Numbered from the stretch's first letter, positions 1 to 6,816 are shown. The stretch is 14,012 nucleotides of DNA from CAYJLC01 sp964370735 (GCA_964370735.1 CAYJLC010000050.1:1-14012); one strand, 5' to 3'. Translations and numbers: made by a program. Notes: generated from the sequence alone by a model not told the origin.

Positions 1-7
1 TACTTTT

Positions 8-36
8 ATTATACACTGTTTTTTTTCCTTTTTCAA
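8..36 (-). promoter_or_regulatory. Leftward sigma-A type promoter at the window edge
   Basis: On the minus strand TTGAAA (31-36) and TATAAT (8-13) are separated by exactly 17 bp. The promoter points out of the left edge, so a leftward gene probably begins just outside the window. No coding sequence of that gene is visible here. Confidence 0.55.
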
Positions 37-194
37 TATTTTTTTATAAATTAATGATAATTTTTTGTTTTTATTCTGCATATTTTAGTTTACCATTTTT
101 TATAAAATTTATATATCTGAATTTTGTGTTTCGGATGTTTTTTTACCTTAGTTTTTTGGAATTGGTTTTTTTAAATTTGGGTTCTTGCTAAATT
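37..194. other. T-rich intergenic stretch without a gene
   Basis: The plus strand is strongly T-rich and no plausible reading frame is present. The block CCTTAG near 146 and the block AAATTTGGG near 173 recur in the junction between the second and third repeat copies (651-670). This stretch may therefore be the eroded remains of a further inverted repeat copy, which is an inference from short matches only. Confidence 0.4.
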
Positions 195-466
195 TAAGGC
201 ACCCCCTGTGCATACTGAAATTTATACTTTTATAAAATATAGCGACAGCGGATTTGTGATATGAAACGCATAGGTTAAGGAGTGCCGTAAGTATTTTTTG
301 CGACTATAACCCACGAACAGGGGGGATATTTAAGGTGGAAAGCCTTAAATGGCATTTGGTTACTTGCTGCTATTGGCAAGTAACGTAAACGTTCCCCTGT
401 TTAGTTTTGAATTTTCCGAAAACTTCGTCGAAACATTGCGAAGCAATTGCGTGCACGTCAGGTGCT
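195..466 (+). repeat. Structured repeat, copy 1 (forward)
   Basis: First of three copies of a non-coding repeat. Landmarks in order are TAAGGCAC (195-202) followed by a small hairpin, AGCGACAGCG (241-250), GTGCCGTAAG (282-291), hairpin 1 (329-335 with 343-349), hairpin 2 (359-366 with 377-384) and a tail ending CACGTCAGGTG near 464. An outer stem, AACAGGGG near 316 with CCCCTGTT near 394, could enclose both hairpins and give a three-way junction. The landmarks of copy 2 lie 481 bp further on. Short open frames in this stretch do not agree between copies, so it is treated as non-coding. Confidence 0.8.
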
Positions 467-655
467 GTTACTTGTCAGTAGCGACAAGTAACCAAACGCC
501 ATTCAAGGCGTTCCCCCTTGAAAATCTACCTTGGCGTTTTCGTTTTGTGTTGTTCTGACTTCGGCACGCGAAACTTTATATGTCCCTGCCTCGTAATTCG
601 CTGTCGCTATGTTTACATAATTTCAACGTTTGTACTTCGTTCGTTTTGTGCCTTA
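467..655 (-). repeat. Structured repeat, copy 2 in window order (inverted, diverged)
   Basis: Read on the minus strand, this stretch shows the copy-1 landmarks in the same order and at nearly the same spacing: TAAGGCAC (648-655), AGCGACAGCG (599-608), GTGCCGAAGT (558-567), hairpin 1 (516-522 with 502-508) and hairpin 2 (485-492 with 467-474). The distance from AGCGACAGCG to hairpin 1 is 86 bp here and 88 bp in the other two copies. Sequence between the blocks has diverged strongly. Hairpin 1 keeps its pairing with changed bases. The copy joins copy 1 tail to tail at about 466/467. Confidence 0.7.
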
Positions 656-675
656 GTTCTTGAAATTTGGGAAAA

Positions 676-939
676 TAAAGGCACCCCAGTGCAAGCTTAA
701 ATTTCTCTTTTTCTAAAATACAGCGACAGCGGTTTTGTAACATTAAGTGCATAGATTGCGAAGTGCCGTAAGTATTTTTTGCGACTATAACCCACGAACA
801 GGGGGGATATTTAAGGTGGAAAGCCTTAAATGGCGCTTGGTTACTTGCTGCTATTGGCAAGTAACGTAAACGCTCCCCTTGTTTGGTTTTGATTTTTCTA
901 AAAGTAATAGATGACAGCAAACGCGTCCACGTCAGGTGG
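676..939 (+). repeat. Structured repeat, copy 3 (forward)
   Basis: Close to copy 1 over its whole length: TAAAGGCAC (676-684), AGCGACAGCG (722-731), GTGCCGTAAG near 763, hairpin 1 (810-816 with 824-830), hairpin 2 (840-847 with 858-865) and the tail ending GCGTCCACGTCAGGTGG at 939. The outer stem is kept, although its 3' strand reads CCCCTTGTT, which still pairs with AACAGGGGG through one G-U pair. The copy stops five bases before the serS terminator. Confidence 0.8.
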
Positions 940-943
940 TTAT

Positions 944-972
944 AAAAGGCTGCTCATTACGAACAGCCTTTT
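944..972 (-). terminator. Terminator of the parA-parB-serS operon
   Basis: AAAAGGCTG (944-952) pairs with CAGCCTTTT (964-972) around an 11-nt loop. On the minus strand the stem is followed by T-rich sequence. It lies four bases past the serS stop codon and beside repeat copy 3. Confidence 0.75.
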
Positions 973-975
973 TAA

Positions 976-2247
976 CTATTTTGAAATTTTATCTCTACCC
1001 ATATATTTCACTAATACTTCTGGAATTGTAATTGTTCCATCTTCATTTTGGAAATTTTCTAAAATACACGCAACAGTTCTACCTATTGCTACACCAGAAC
1101 CATTTAATGTATGTGCAACAATTGCTTTACCTTTTTCATCTCTTGTTCTAATAGAACCACGTCTAGCTTGGAAATCTTCGAAATTTGAACAAGAAGAAAT
1201 TTCAACATATTTATCATAAGAAGGCATATAAACCTCGATATCATAAGTACAAGCAGAACTAAAGCCCATATCTCCTGTACAAAGTTGAACAACTCTATAT
1301 GGAAGACCTAGCATCGATAAAACTCTCTCTGCATCGGCTGTTAATTTTTCTAATTCTTCATAAGAATTATCTGGATGAGCAAATTTCACAAGCTCTACTT
1401 TGTTGAATTGATGTTGACGGATTAAACCACGAGTATCACGACCAGCTGAACCGCCTTCTGCTCTAAAGCAAGCACTGTATGCAGTATAATTTATAGGCAA
1501 ACTATCTTTATCGATAATTTCATCTCTATGCATATTTGTAACAGGTACTTCTGCTGTTGGGATTAAGAAACAATCTAAACCTTCTAGTTTAAACATATCT
1601 TCTTCGAATTTTGGAAGTTGACCTGTACAAGTAAAAGATGCACGATTTGCCATAAATGGAGGGAAAACTTCTTCATAACCATTTTCTGTGTGTGTATCTA
1701 AATAGAAGTTCATAACAGCACGTTCAAGTCTTGCACCTAAACCTTTGTAAAAATGGAAACGAGAACCTGTAACTTTTGCTGCTGTTTGAGGGTCTAAAAT
1801 ACCTAATTCTTCACCTAATTCCCAATGTGGTTTTGGTGTGAAATTAAATGTTCTTGGAGTACCAACTTTGCGAAGTTCAACATTGTCAGTATCAGATAAA
1901 CCAGCAGGAACTTTATCATTTGGAACATTAGGAAGTTTTAGCATTATAGGTGCTAATTCTTCTTCAATTTTAGCTAAATCTTCATCAAAACCTTTGATTT
2001 TTTCAGACATTTCTTTCATTTCAGCAAAAACAGCCGTAGTATCTTTACCTTCTTTTTTAAGCTGAGGAATCGTTTTTGTAACACGATTTTGCTCGGCTTT
2101 AAGATTTTCAACTGTTACTAAAATCTCACGTCTTTTTGAATCTAATTCAAGGATTTTATCTATATCATCATCTAAATTTGTGCCTCTTGCAGCTAATCTT
2201 TCTTTAACTTTTTCAGTTTCTTCTTTAATACGTCTAATATCTAACAT
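976..2247 (-). CDS. serS: Serine--tRNA ligase
   Basis: Cytoplasmic class II aminoacyl-tRNA synthetase. It activates serine with ATP and charges tRNA-Ser, and also tRNA-Sec where that exists. The 423-aa length matches the usual 420-430. Residues 1-105 form the long antiparallel coiled-coil arm that grips the tRNA variable arm. Motif 1 lies around 175-197, the serine pocket TAEVP at 231-235, motif 2 (FRAEGGSAGRDTRGLIR) at 261-277, and motif 3 with GSGVAIGR at 383-390. ATG 2247 follows a GAGGAG site, and only six bases separate it from the stop of the upstream gene. It is therefore the last gene of the parA operon, with no room for its own T-box leader. Identification is secure. Confidence 0.97.
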   Translation of the reverse strand: MLDIRRIKEETEKVKERLAARGTNLDDDIDKILELDSKRREILVTVENLKAEQNRVTKTIPQLKKEGKDTTAVFAEMKEMSEKIKGFDEDLAKIEEELAPIMLKLPNVPNDKVPAGLSDTDNVELRKVGTPRTFNFTPKPHWELGEELGILDPQTAAKVTGSRFHFYKGLGARLERAVMNFYLDTHTENGYEEVFPPFMANRASFTCTGQLPKFEEDMFKLEGLDCFLIPTAEVPVTNMHRDEIIDKDSLPINYTAYSACFRAEGGSAGRDTRGLIRQHQFNKVELVKFAHPDNSYEELEKLTADAERVLSMLGLPYRVVQLCTGDMGFSSACTYDIEVYMPSYDKYVEISSCSNFEDFQARRGSIRTRDEKGKAIVAHTLNGSGVAIGRTVACILENFQNEDGTITIPEVLVKYMGRDKISK

Positions 2248-2253
2248 TGTTTT

Positions 2254-2778
2254 TTACTCCTCTATTTCTTTATTTTCTTCTGCTGGAATTTCCACTTCAC
2301 TTATAACTTCAAGTGTTATAAGTTCATTTTTGATAGTATCAATAAGCATTTTATTTTCGTCTGTTAAACTATCATTTTCTTCGATTTCTTTTAAAATAAC
2401 TGCACATTCTTCATAATTTTCTAAGAAAAATTGATTTTGCATATTCACGATTTTAATTAAAGTTTCATTATTATTTTGTGTGTCTTCTAATTCTTTTAAT
2501 TTTTTCTCATTTTCTGCAATAATTTCTTCAAAACTTTTATTTGCTTTTTCTAAATCTTCAACATAAATTTGCAATTTTTCAACTTGGCTTAATGATTCAA
2601 CAACTTCATCTTCTGTTTTATTTACAACAGTATTCAGTCTATCAATTTCGTCATTTAATTTTTCTTGAGAAAAATATGATGCTGTTATAAGCAAAATTAC
2701 TACTGCTGTTAAACAAAACATATAGATTTTTAAAAACTTTTTACTGTCTTTTTTAACATTTTCCATATCTCGGCTCAT
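2254..2778 (-). CDS. Membrane-anchored coiled-coil protein of unknown function
   Basis: 174 aa, not recognised as a named family. After a short basic N-terminus, one hydrophobic segment spans about residues 16-36. A long stretch rich in E, K, L, N and D (about 38-110) follows and has the look of a coiled coil. The C-terminal part is acidic and ends in a run of glutamates. One membrane pass with the coil outside the cell is likely, since positive residues precede the segment. Its start lies nine bases after the parB stop, and the AGGAG ribosome site overlaps that TAG, which suggests coupled translation. Many Clostridia have a small membrane protein gene (DUF4446 type) between parB and serS. 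This one holds that place but does not clearly look like that family. A role in division or segregation would be guesswork. Confidence 0.85.
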   Translation of the reverse strand: MSRDMENVKKDSKKFLKIYMFCLTAVVILLITASYFSQEKLNDEIDRLNTVVNKTEDEVVESLSQVEKLQIYVEDLEKANKSFEEIIAENEKKLKELEDTQNNNETLIKIVNMQNQFFLENYEECAVILKEIEENDSLTDENKMLIDTIKNELITLEVISEVEIPAEENKEIEE

Positions 2779-2787
2779 TTAATTCTC

Positions 2788-3660
2788 CTATATTTGAATA
2801 TTTACAAGTGCTGCTGTTAATCGTTCTAAATCTTCATCATTTGTATATTCTAAAACTAATTTTCCACTTTTTTTATTCTTATTATATACAATTTTAACTT
2901 TTCTACACAAAATCTCTTCCATTTTGTTTTCCATATCAGCTACATAAATATTCTCTTCTTTTGGTTTTTCTTCTTCTAAACTACCATCTAATTTATTAAG
3001 TTTTTTTGCATATTCTTCTGCTTGTCTTACATTCAAATGATTATCAATTATCATTTTACAAAATTCTAAATGTAAATCTTTATCTTCAACAATCAAAATT
3101 GCTCTTGCATGCCCTTGGGATATAATTTTTTTGGATAAGCAATCTAAAATTTCATCATCTAAAACTAAAATTCTAAGCATATTTGCAATTGCTGAACGCG
3201 ATTTTGACACCGATTTTGCCACTTGGTCTTGTGTCATATTAAACTTTTCAATAAGTTCTTTATAGCCTTTCGACTCTTCAACTGGGTTTAAATCTTCACG
3301 TTGTAAATTTTCAATTAATGCAATTTGTGTCGCTTTTAAATCGTCTGCTTCAATAATTCTTACAGGAACTTGCAACAAATTCGCCATTTTACACGCACGA
3401 TATCTGCGCTCACCTGCTATGATTTGATATCTATTTTTGGATATTTCACGCACAATTATCGGCGAAATTAATCCATGTTCTTTTATACTTTCTGAAAGTT
3501 CTTCTAATGAAACAAATTCAAATTCTTTTCTAGGTTGATTTTTATTCGGTTCTATAAGAGAAATACTTATTGTATCTTTTTTTTCTTCACCGAAAATTTC
3601 GCCTTCTTCTGCACCTAAAAGTGAACCTAAACCTTTTCCTAAACTCATTTTTTTTGACAT
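2788..3660 (-). CDS. parB: Chromosome partitioning protein ParB (Spo0J)
   Basis: Binds parS sites near the origin, loads as a CTP-dependent sliding clamp and stimulates the ParA ATPase. It also recruits condensin in relatives. The protein is 290 aa, a normal length. The N-terminus (MSKKMSLGKGLGSLLG) carries the basic-glycine segment that contacts ParA. NQPRKEF (41-47) and GERRYRA (83-89) belong to the CTP-binding domain, and ENLQREDLNPVEE (117-129) is the conserved box before the helix-turn-helix (about 141-166). The C-terminal dimerisation domain covers about 245-290. Its ATG directly abuts the parA TAG, and AAGGAG lies within the end of parA, so the two are translationally coupled. Two matching parS sites lie at 4516 and 4556. 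Confidence 0.96.
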   Translation of the reverse strand: MSKKMSLGKGLGSLLGAEEGEIFGEEKKDTISISLIEPNKNQPRKEFEFVSLEELSESIKEHGLISPIIVREISKNRYQIIAGERRYRACKMANLLQVPVRIIEADDLKATQIALIENLQREDLNPVEESKGYKELIEKFNMTQDQVAKSVSKSRSAIANMLRILVLDDEILDCLSKKIISQGHARAILIVEDKDLHLEFCKMIIDNHLNVRQAEEYAKKLNKLDGSLEEEKPKEENIYVADMENKMEEILCRKVKIVYNKNKKSGKLVLEYTNDEDLERLTAALVNIQI

Positions 3661-4425
3661 CTATTTCACTCCTTGCCTAATTATTAATTCTTCTGCAAGT
3701 TCTTTATATGCAATTGCACCTTTTGATAATTCATCATATTCACCAATCGGCATACCATGGCTAGGTGCTTCTGAAAGTCTAACATTTCTCGGAATTATCG
3801 TCTTATAAACTTTATTCCCAAAATGTTTTTTAACTTCTTCTACAACTTGCATAGATAAATTTGTACGCCCATCAAACATTGTAAGTAAAATCCCGTCAAG
3901 TTCAATTTCTGGGTTAAATCGCTTTTGAACCGCCTTTATAGTGCTAATAAGTTGCGATAAACCTTCTAAAGCGTAATATTCACATTGCAAAGGCACTACT
4001 ATTGCATTAGCTGCACAAAGGCAATTTATAGTTAAAATTCCAAGCGAAGGAGGACAATCTATTATAATATAATCATACTCATCAGCCACTTCTAATAATG
4101 CATTTTTTAATCTAAATTCACGATTTTCCATTGCAATAAGGTCAATTTCAGCACCTGCTAAATTAACATTTGAACCTATTACATCCGACCATTTTGTACT
4201 AATAATTGCATCTTTTATGCTAGTTTTACCCGTAATAAGTTCATAAATCGAATCTTTTAGTTCTGTTGGTTCTACCCCAAAACCAGACGTTGCATTGCCT
4301 TGTGGATCAAAATCACATACTAAAACTTTTTTCCCAAGATCTTTAAGTCCTGCACTTAAATTAACAGAAGTTGTAGTCTTACCTACCCCTCCTTTTTGAT
4401 TAGTAACTGCTATAATTTTCGCCAT
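3661..4425 (-). CDS. parA: Chromosome partitioning ATPase ParA (Soj)
   Basis: P-loop ATPase that binds DNA non-specifically as an ATP dimer. It works with ParB in origin segregation and, in Bacillus, also acts on DnaA. The 254-aa length is that of the Soj family. The deviant Walker A motif KGGVGKTT is at 11-18, with the signature lysine K11 and K16. Walker A' CDFDPQGN is at 37-44 and Walker B IIDCPPS at 121-127. There is no N-terminal helix-turn-helix, as expected for chromosomal rather than plasmid P1-type ParA. ATG 4425 is preceded by GGAGG at six bases. The gene opens the operon; promoter and parS sites lie directly upstream. Confidence 0.96.
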   Translation of the reverse strand: MAKIIAVTNQKGGVGKTTTSVNLSAGLKDLGKKVLVCDFDPQGNATSGFGVEPTELKDSIYELITGKTSIKDAIISTKWSDVIGSNVNLAGAEIDLIAMENREFRLKNALLEVADEYDYIIIDCPPSLGILTINCLCAANAIVVPLQCEYYALEGLSQLISTIKAVQKRFNPEIELDGILLTMFDGRTNLSMQVVEEVKKHFGNKVYKTIIPRNVRLSEAPSHGMPIGEYDELSKGAIAYKELAEELIIRQGVK

Positions 4426-4443
4426 TTTCTGCCTCCAAATAAA

Positions 4444-4484
4444 AAATGATATAATGACGTTGCACTACAACCATTATATCATTT
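4444..4484 (-). promoter_or_regulatory. Palindrome over the parA -10 box and start region
   Basis: AAATGATATAATG (4444-4456) is a perfect inverted repeat of 4472-4484, and GTTG/CAAC (4459-4462, 4468-4471) extends the stem inward past a two-base bulge. One arm contains the -10 box. It could act as an operator for a dimeric repressor or as a hairpin at the 5' end of the parA mRNA. No regulator is identified. Confidence 0.55.
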
Positions 4485-4501
4485 ATTATAAAATTTTTCA
4501 A
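4473..4501 (-). promoter_or_regulatory. parA operon promoter
   Basis: Minus-strand TTGAAA (4496-4501) and TATAAT (4473-4478) are separated by 17 bp, with expected transcription start near 4466 and a leader of about 40 nt to the parA ATG. Confidence 0.75.
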
Positions 4502-4515
4502 GTTAAAGTTTAAAT

Positions 4516-4531
4516 TGTTTCACGTGAAACA
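4516..4531. promoter_or_regulatory. parS site 1
   Basis: TGTTTCACGTGAAACA is a perfect 16-bp palindrome identical to the consensus parS bound by Spo0J/ParB in Firmicutes. It sits 15 bp upstream of the parA -35 box. Confidence 0.95.
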
Positions 4532-4555
4532 ATTTTGTGAAATTTTTGTCAAAGA

Positions 4556-4571
4556 TGTTTCACGTGAAACA
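4556..4571. promoter_or_regulatory. parS site 2
   Basis: A second exact TGTTTCACGTGAAACA, 40 bp from the first (about four helical turns, so on the same face of the DNA). It marks the centromere-like loading region for ParB. Confidence 0.95.
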
Positions 4572-4581
4572 ATTTTATCTT

Positions 4582-4729
4582 CCAGCAGAATTATCATTGT
4601 ACAAGAAATATCTAGCATTATTTCAACAAAGTTTCGACTTCACACAGCGAAGCAAACGCGTCCACGTCAGGTGGGTCGGTTGCACCGACAGGCAATTTTA
4701 ATACTTCTTCAAAAATTATAGTCAAACCA
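4582..4729 (+). repeat. Tandem repeat unit 1 (148 bp)
   Basis: First of three tandem units beginning CCAGCAGAATTATC. It contains the motif GCGTCCACGTCAGGTGG (ending 4674), then a hairpin GTCGGT-TGC-ACCGAC (4675-4689), then a conserved AT-rich stretch. It is slightly more diverged than unit 2 in its first 60 bases. Confidence 0.85.
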
Positions 4730-4876
4730 CCAGCAGAATTATCATTATACAAAGAATAGCTAGCATTATTTTCCCAAAACTTATACTTCACGCAGCGAAG
4801 CAAACGCGTCCACGTCAGGTGGGTCGGTTCACCGACAGGCAATTTTAATACTTCTTCAAAAATTATAGTCAAACCA
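4730..4876 (+). repeat. Tandem repeat unit 2 (147 bp)
   Basis: Same layout as unit 1, with the tail motif ending at 4822 and the hairpin at 4823-4836 with one loop base fewer. The one-base length difference breaks any reading frame shared between the units and argues that the array is not coding. Confidence 0.85.
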
Positions 4877-4973
4877 CCAGCAGAATTATCGGTGACCAAG
4901 GAATAGCTAGCTAGCATTATTTTCCCAAAAGTTATACTTCACACAGCAAAGCAAACGCGTCCACGTCAGGTGG
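4877..4973 (+). repeat. Tandem repeat unit 3 (partial, runs into noc)
   Basis: It matches units 1 and 2 from CCAGCAG up to the tail motif, which ends at 4973. It has a duplicated CTAG (CTAGCTAG) near 4907-4915. After the tail it gives way to noc coding sequence, so the hairpin half of the unit is absent. Confidence 0.8.
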
Positions 4974-5763
4974 TGGTTGGTATTGTTATTGTGTATACTA
5001 AACCTTCTTCTGTGTGTTCTTTGTTCACTTTTGCATGTACACCTGATTCTTTCATCGCTTGAATTGATTTATTTACAGTGTTTATAAAAAACCTTACATC
5101 TGCTTTTATTCTAAAATATGAACTCTTTTTTGGTTCTACTGGATTTAAAACACGTTCAATATATTCATCAGTCTTAGCCACATTCAATCCATTTTCCACA
5201 ATAAAATCCACAGCCTGTTCACGTTTTTCTTCTGGCAACTTTAACAAAGCTCTTGCATGACGTTCTGTTAAATTATTTTCTAGTATTTTCTTCAGTAAAT
5301 CCTCGCCTAATTTAAGTATTCGAATTTTATTTGCAACAGCCGATTGTGTTTTACCTATTTTCAGTGCAACTTGTTCTTGTTTAAAAGAAAATTCATCAAT
5401 TAATTTTTGATAAGCTAATGCTTCTTCCACAAAATTCAAATCATATCTTTGAATATTTTCAACTATTGAAATTATCGAACTTTTTTGTTCATTTGTAGAT
5501 AAAACCAAACAAGGAATTTCTAATAAACCTGCAACTTTTGCTGCTCTAAAACGACGTTCCCCTGCAATAATTTGATAAACTCCATCTTTTTTTCGCACAG
5601 TGATAGGATTAATCACCCCACAACGTTTAATACTTACTGCTAATTCATCTATTGCCTCTGGATCAAAATATTTTCTAGGTTGTTCTGGATTTCTTTCAAT
5701 CTGAGTTAATTTAATATTTTTCAGATTATTAAACAATATATTTCCCAATTCATTTTCCCCCAA
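4966..5763 (-). CDS. noc: ParB-family protein of the nucleoid occlusion (Noc) type
   Basis: Second ParB-like protein, 265 aa. RNPEQPRKYF (24-33) and GERRFRA (69-75) form the CTP-binding part, ENIQRYDLNFVEEA (102-115) the conserved box, and about 127-151 the helix-turn-helix, followed by LTERHARALL. The C-terminal sequence, with RFFINTVNKSIQAMKESG, resembles clostridial Noc proteins rather than Spo0J. In Bacillus, Noc binds its own sites and the membrane and stops division over the nucleoid. No Noc-type site (CCCGGG core) was seen here. The N-terminal NELGNILFNNLKNI could form an amphipathic helix, which is an inference. ATG 5763 has only a weak GGGGG ribosome site. The last codons and the stop (4966-4968) lie inside a repeat unit, so the C-terminus may be altered. 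The order noc-parA-parB-serS is the usual Firmicutes order. A second ParB with the same targets cannot be excluded. Confidence 0.85.
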   Translation of the reverse strand: MGENELGNILFNNLKNIKLTQIERNPEQPRKYFDPEAIDELAVSIKRCGVINPITVRKKDGVYQIIAGERRFRAAKVAGLLEIPCLVLSTNEQKSSIISIVENIQRYDLNFVEEALAYQKLIDEFSFKQEQVALKIGKTQSAVANKIRILKLGEDLLKKILENNLTERHARALLKLPEEKREQAVDFIVENGLNVAKTDEYIERVLNPVEPKKSSYFRIKADVRFFINTVNKSIQAMKESGVHAKVNKEHTEEGLVYTITIPTTT

Positions 5764-5785
5764 AATTCTTAAATTTTATATATTA

Positions 5786-5814
5786 ATTTTATCAATTTTT
5801 TTAGGAAATGTAAA
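5786..5814 (-). promoter_or_regulatory. noc promoter
   Basis: Minus-strand TTTACA (5809-5814) and TAAAAT (5786-5791) are 17 bp apart. The leader to the noc ATG is about 15-20 nt. The rsmA terminator lies just upstream, so noc is expected to be its own transcription unit. Confidence 0.6.
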
Positions 5815-5840
5815 GATAAATCGTTCGCCAAAAATCACAA

Positions 5841-5874
5841 AAACTCTACATTTTTCTAGAAAAACATAGAGTTT
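5841..5874 (-). terminator. rsmA terminator
   Basis: AAACTCTA (5841-5848) pairs with TAGAGTTT (5867-5874), and TTTTT/AAAAA pairs inside around a CTAG loop. On the minus strand it is followed by TTTTGTGATTTTT. It lies 22 bases past the rsmA stop. Confidence 0.7.
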
Positions 5875-5895
5875 AGATGTTTTAAATTGTCACTT

Positions 5896-6765
5896 TTAGG
5901 TATTTTGTAATTTATTATAAGAAATATTCGCAAGTTTTGCAAAATCATTTATAGACAGTCTTTCACCTCTAATTGATGGTTCAAAGCCAGCTTCAATAAT
6001 TATTTCCGAAATTTGTTCTTTATTAAATCTGCCATCATAAGCAGATGAAATAGAATTAAGTAGAGTTTTTCTTCTTTGCATAAACGATGATTTAATAATT
6101 CTAAAAAATAATTTTGAATCAGAAACATCAACAGATGGTTTTTCTAAACATTCAAGTCTAATAACTGAAGAAGTTACTTTTGGTGCAGGTACAAAAGAAC
6201 TTGGTTCAACATCGAATAAAATTTCTGGTTTAGTATAATAATTTACATATAATGTAAATGCGCCATAATCTTTTGTGCCTTCTTTTGCACACATTCTTGT
6301 CGCTACTTCTTTTTGAACCATAACAGTAATACTTTTAAATAAACCACTTTCAATAAGTTTTGCAATTACAGGTGTTGTTATATAATACGGTAAATTTGCA
6401 CACGCATGAACATCTCCATCTGGAAAATTCTCTTTTACAATAGCATCTAAATCTACTTTAAGTACATCGCCACTCACGATTGATACATTATCATACTCCC
6501 CTATCGTTTCCTCAAGAACAGGTAAAAGCGCTTTATCAATTTCAACAGACACAACTTTTTTTGAAACTCTTGATAATTCTTTAGTAAGACATCCAATACC
6601 CGGACCAACTTCTAAAGCATAGCTTTCTTTATCAACACCACATGAATACGCAATATCATAAGGCACTGTGCTATCTATTAGAAAATTTTGACCTAATGAT
6701 TTTGAAAATCTAAACCCATGTTTCTTTAAAATTCGCTCTATTACTTCTATATCGCATAAATTCAT
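5896..6765 (-). CDS. rsmA: 16S rRNA dimethyladenosine transferase (KsgA)
   Basis: Transfers four methyl groups from SAM to the two adjacent adenosines (A1518, A1519 in E. coli numbering) near the 3' end of 16S rRNA in late 30S assembly. The chosen start gives 289 aa, typical of the family. With that start, KSLGQNFL (22-29) is the substrate-side motif, EVGPGIG (52-58) the SAM loop, VEID (74-77) the ribose acidic motif and NLPYYITTP (124-132) the catalytic motif IV. The frame opens at ATG 6780, which has no ribosome site. ATG 6765 has GGAG nine bases upstream and gives the usual N-terminus of relatives, so 6765 is preferred. The YabE-like gene upstream matches the order yabE-rnmV-ksgA of Bacillus, with rnmV missing. 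Confidence 0.95.
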   Translation of the reverse strand: MNLCDIEVIERILKKHGFRFSKSLGQNFLIDSTVPYDIAYSCGVDKESYALEVGPGIGCLTKELSRVSKKVVSVEIDKALLPVLEETIGEYDNVSIVSGDVLKVDLDAIVKENFPDGDVHACANLPYYITTPVIAKLIESGLFKSITVMVQKEVATRMCAKEGTKDYGAFTLYVNYYTKPEILFDVEPSSFVPAPKVTSSVIRLECLEKPSVDVSDSKLFFRIIKSSFMQRRKTLLNSISSAYDGRFNKEQISEIIIEAGFEPSIRGERLSINDFAKLANISYNKLQNT

Positions 6766-6816
6766 ATTTTTTATCTCCATTTAATTAAAAATTAATCATA
6801 AACTATTCCTATATAC

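Noticed and set aside
349..920. Three short open frames inside the alternating repeats (349-558 +, 518-700 +, 576-920 -)
   Set aside because: They cross the boundaries of repeat copies of opposite orientation, lack ribosome sites and are not kept between copies.
911..1219. Plus-strand open frame over the end of serS
   Set aside because: Shadow of serS on the opposite strand; same for plus-strand frames at 1838-2065, 2180-2416, 5078-5260 and 7163-7351 over other genes.
2248..2253. T-box riboswitch for serS
   Set aside because: Only six bases separate serS from the gene before it and no T-box sequence is seen within the operon.
4618..4917. 99-codon open frame on the minus strand across the tandem repeat
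   Set aside because: The same repeat is read in two different frames because the unit length changes by one base; no ribosome site. Treated as non-coding repeat.
4582..4973. CRISPR array
   Set aside because: Period of about 148 bp with whole-unit similarity and no unique spacers; a tandem duplication instead.
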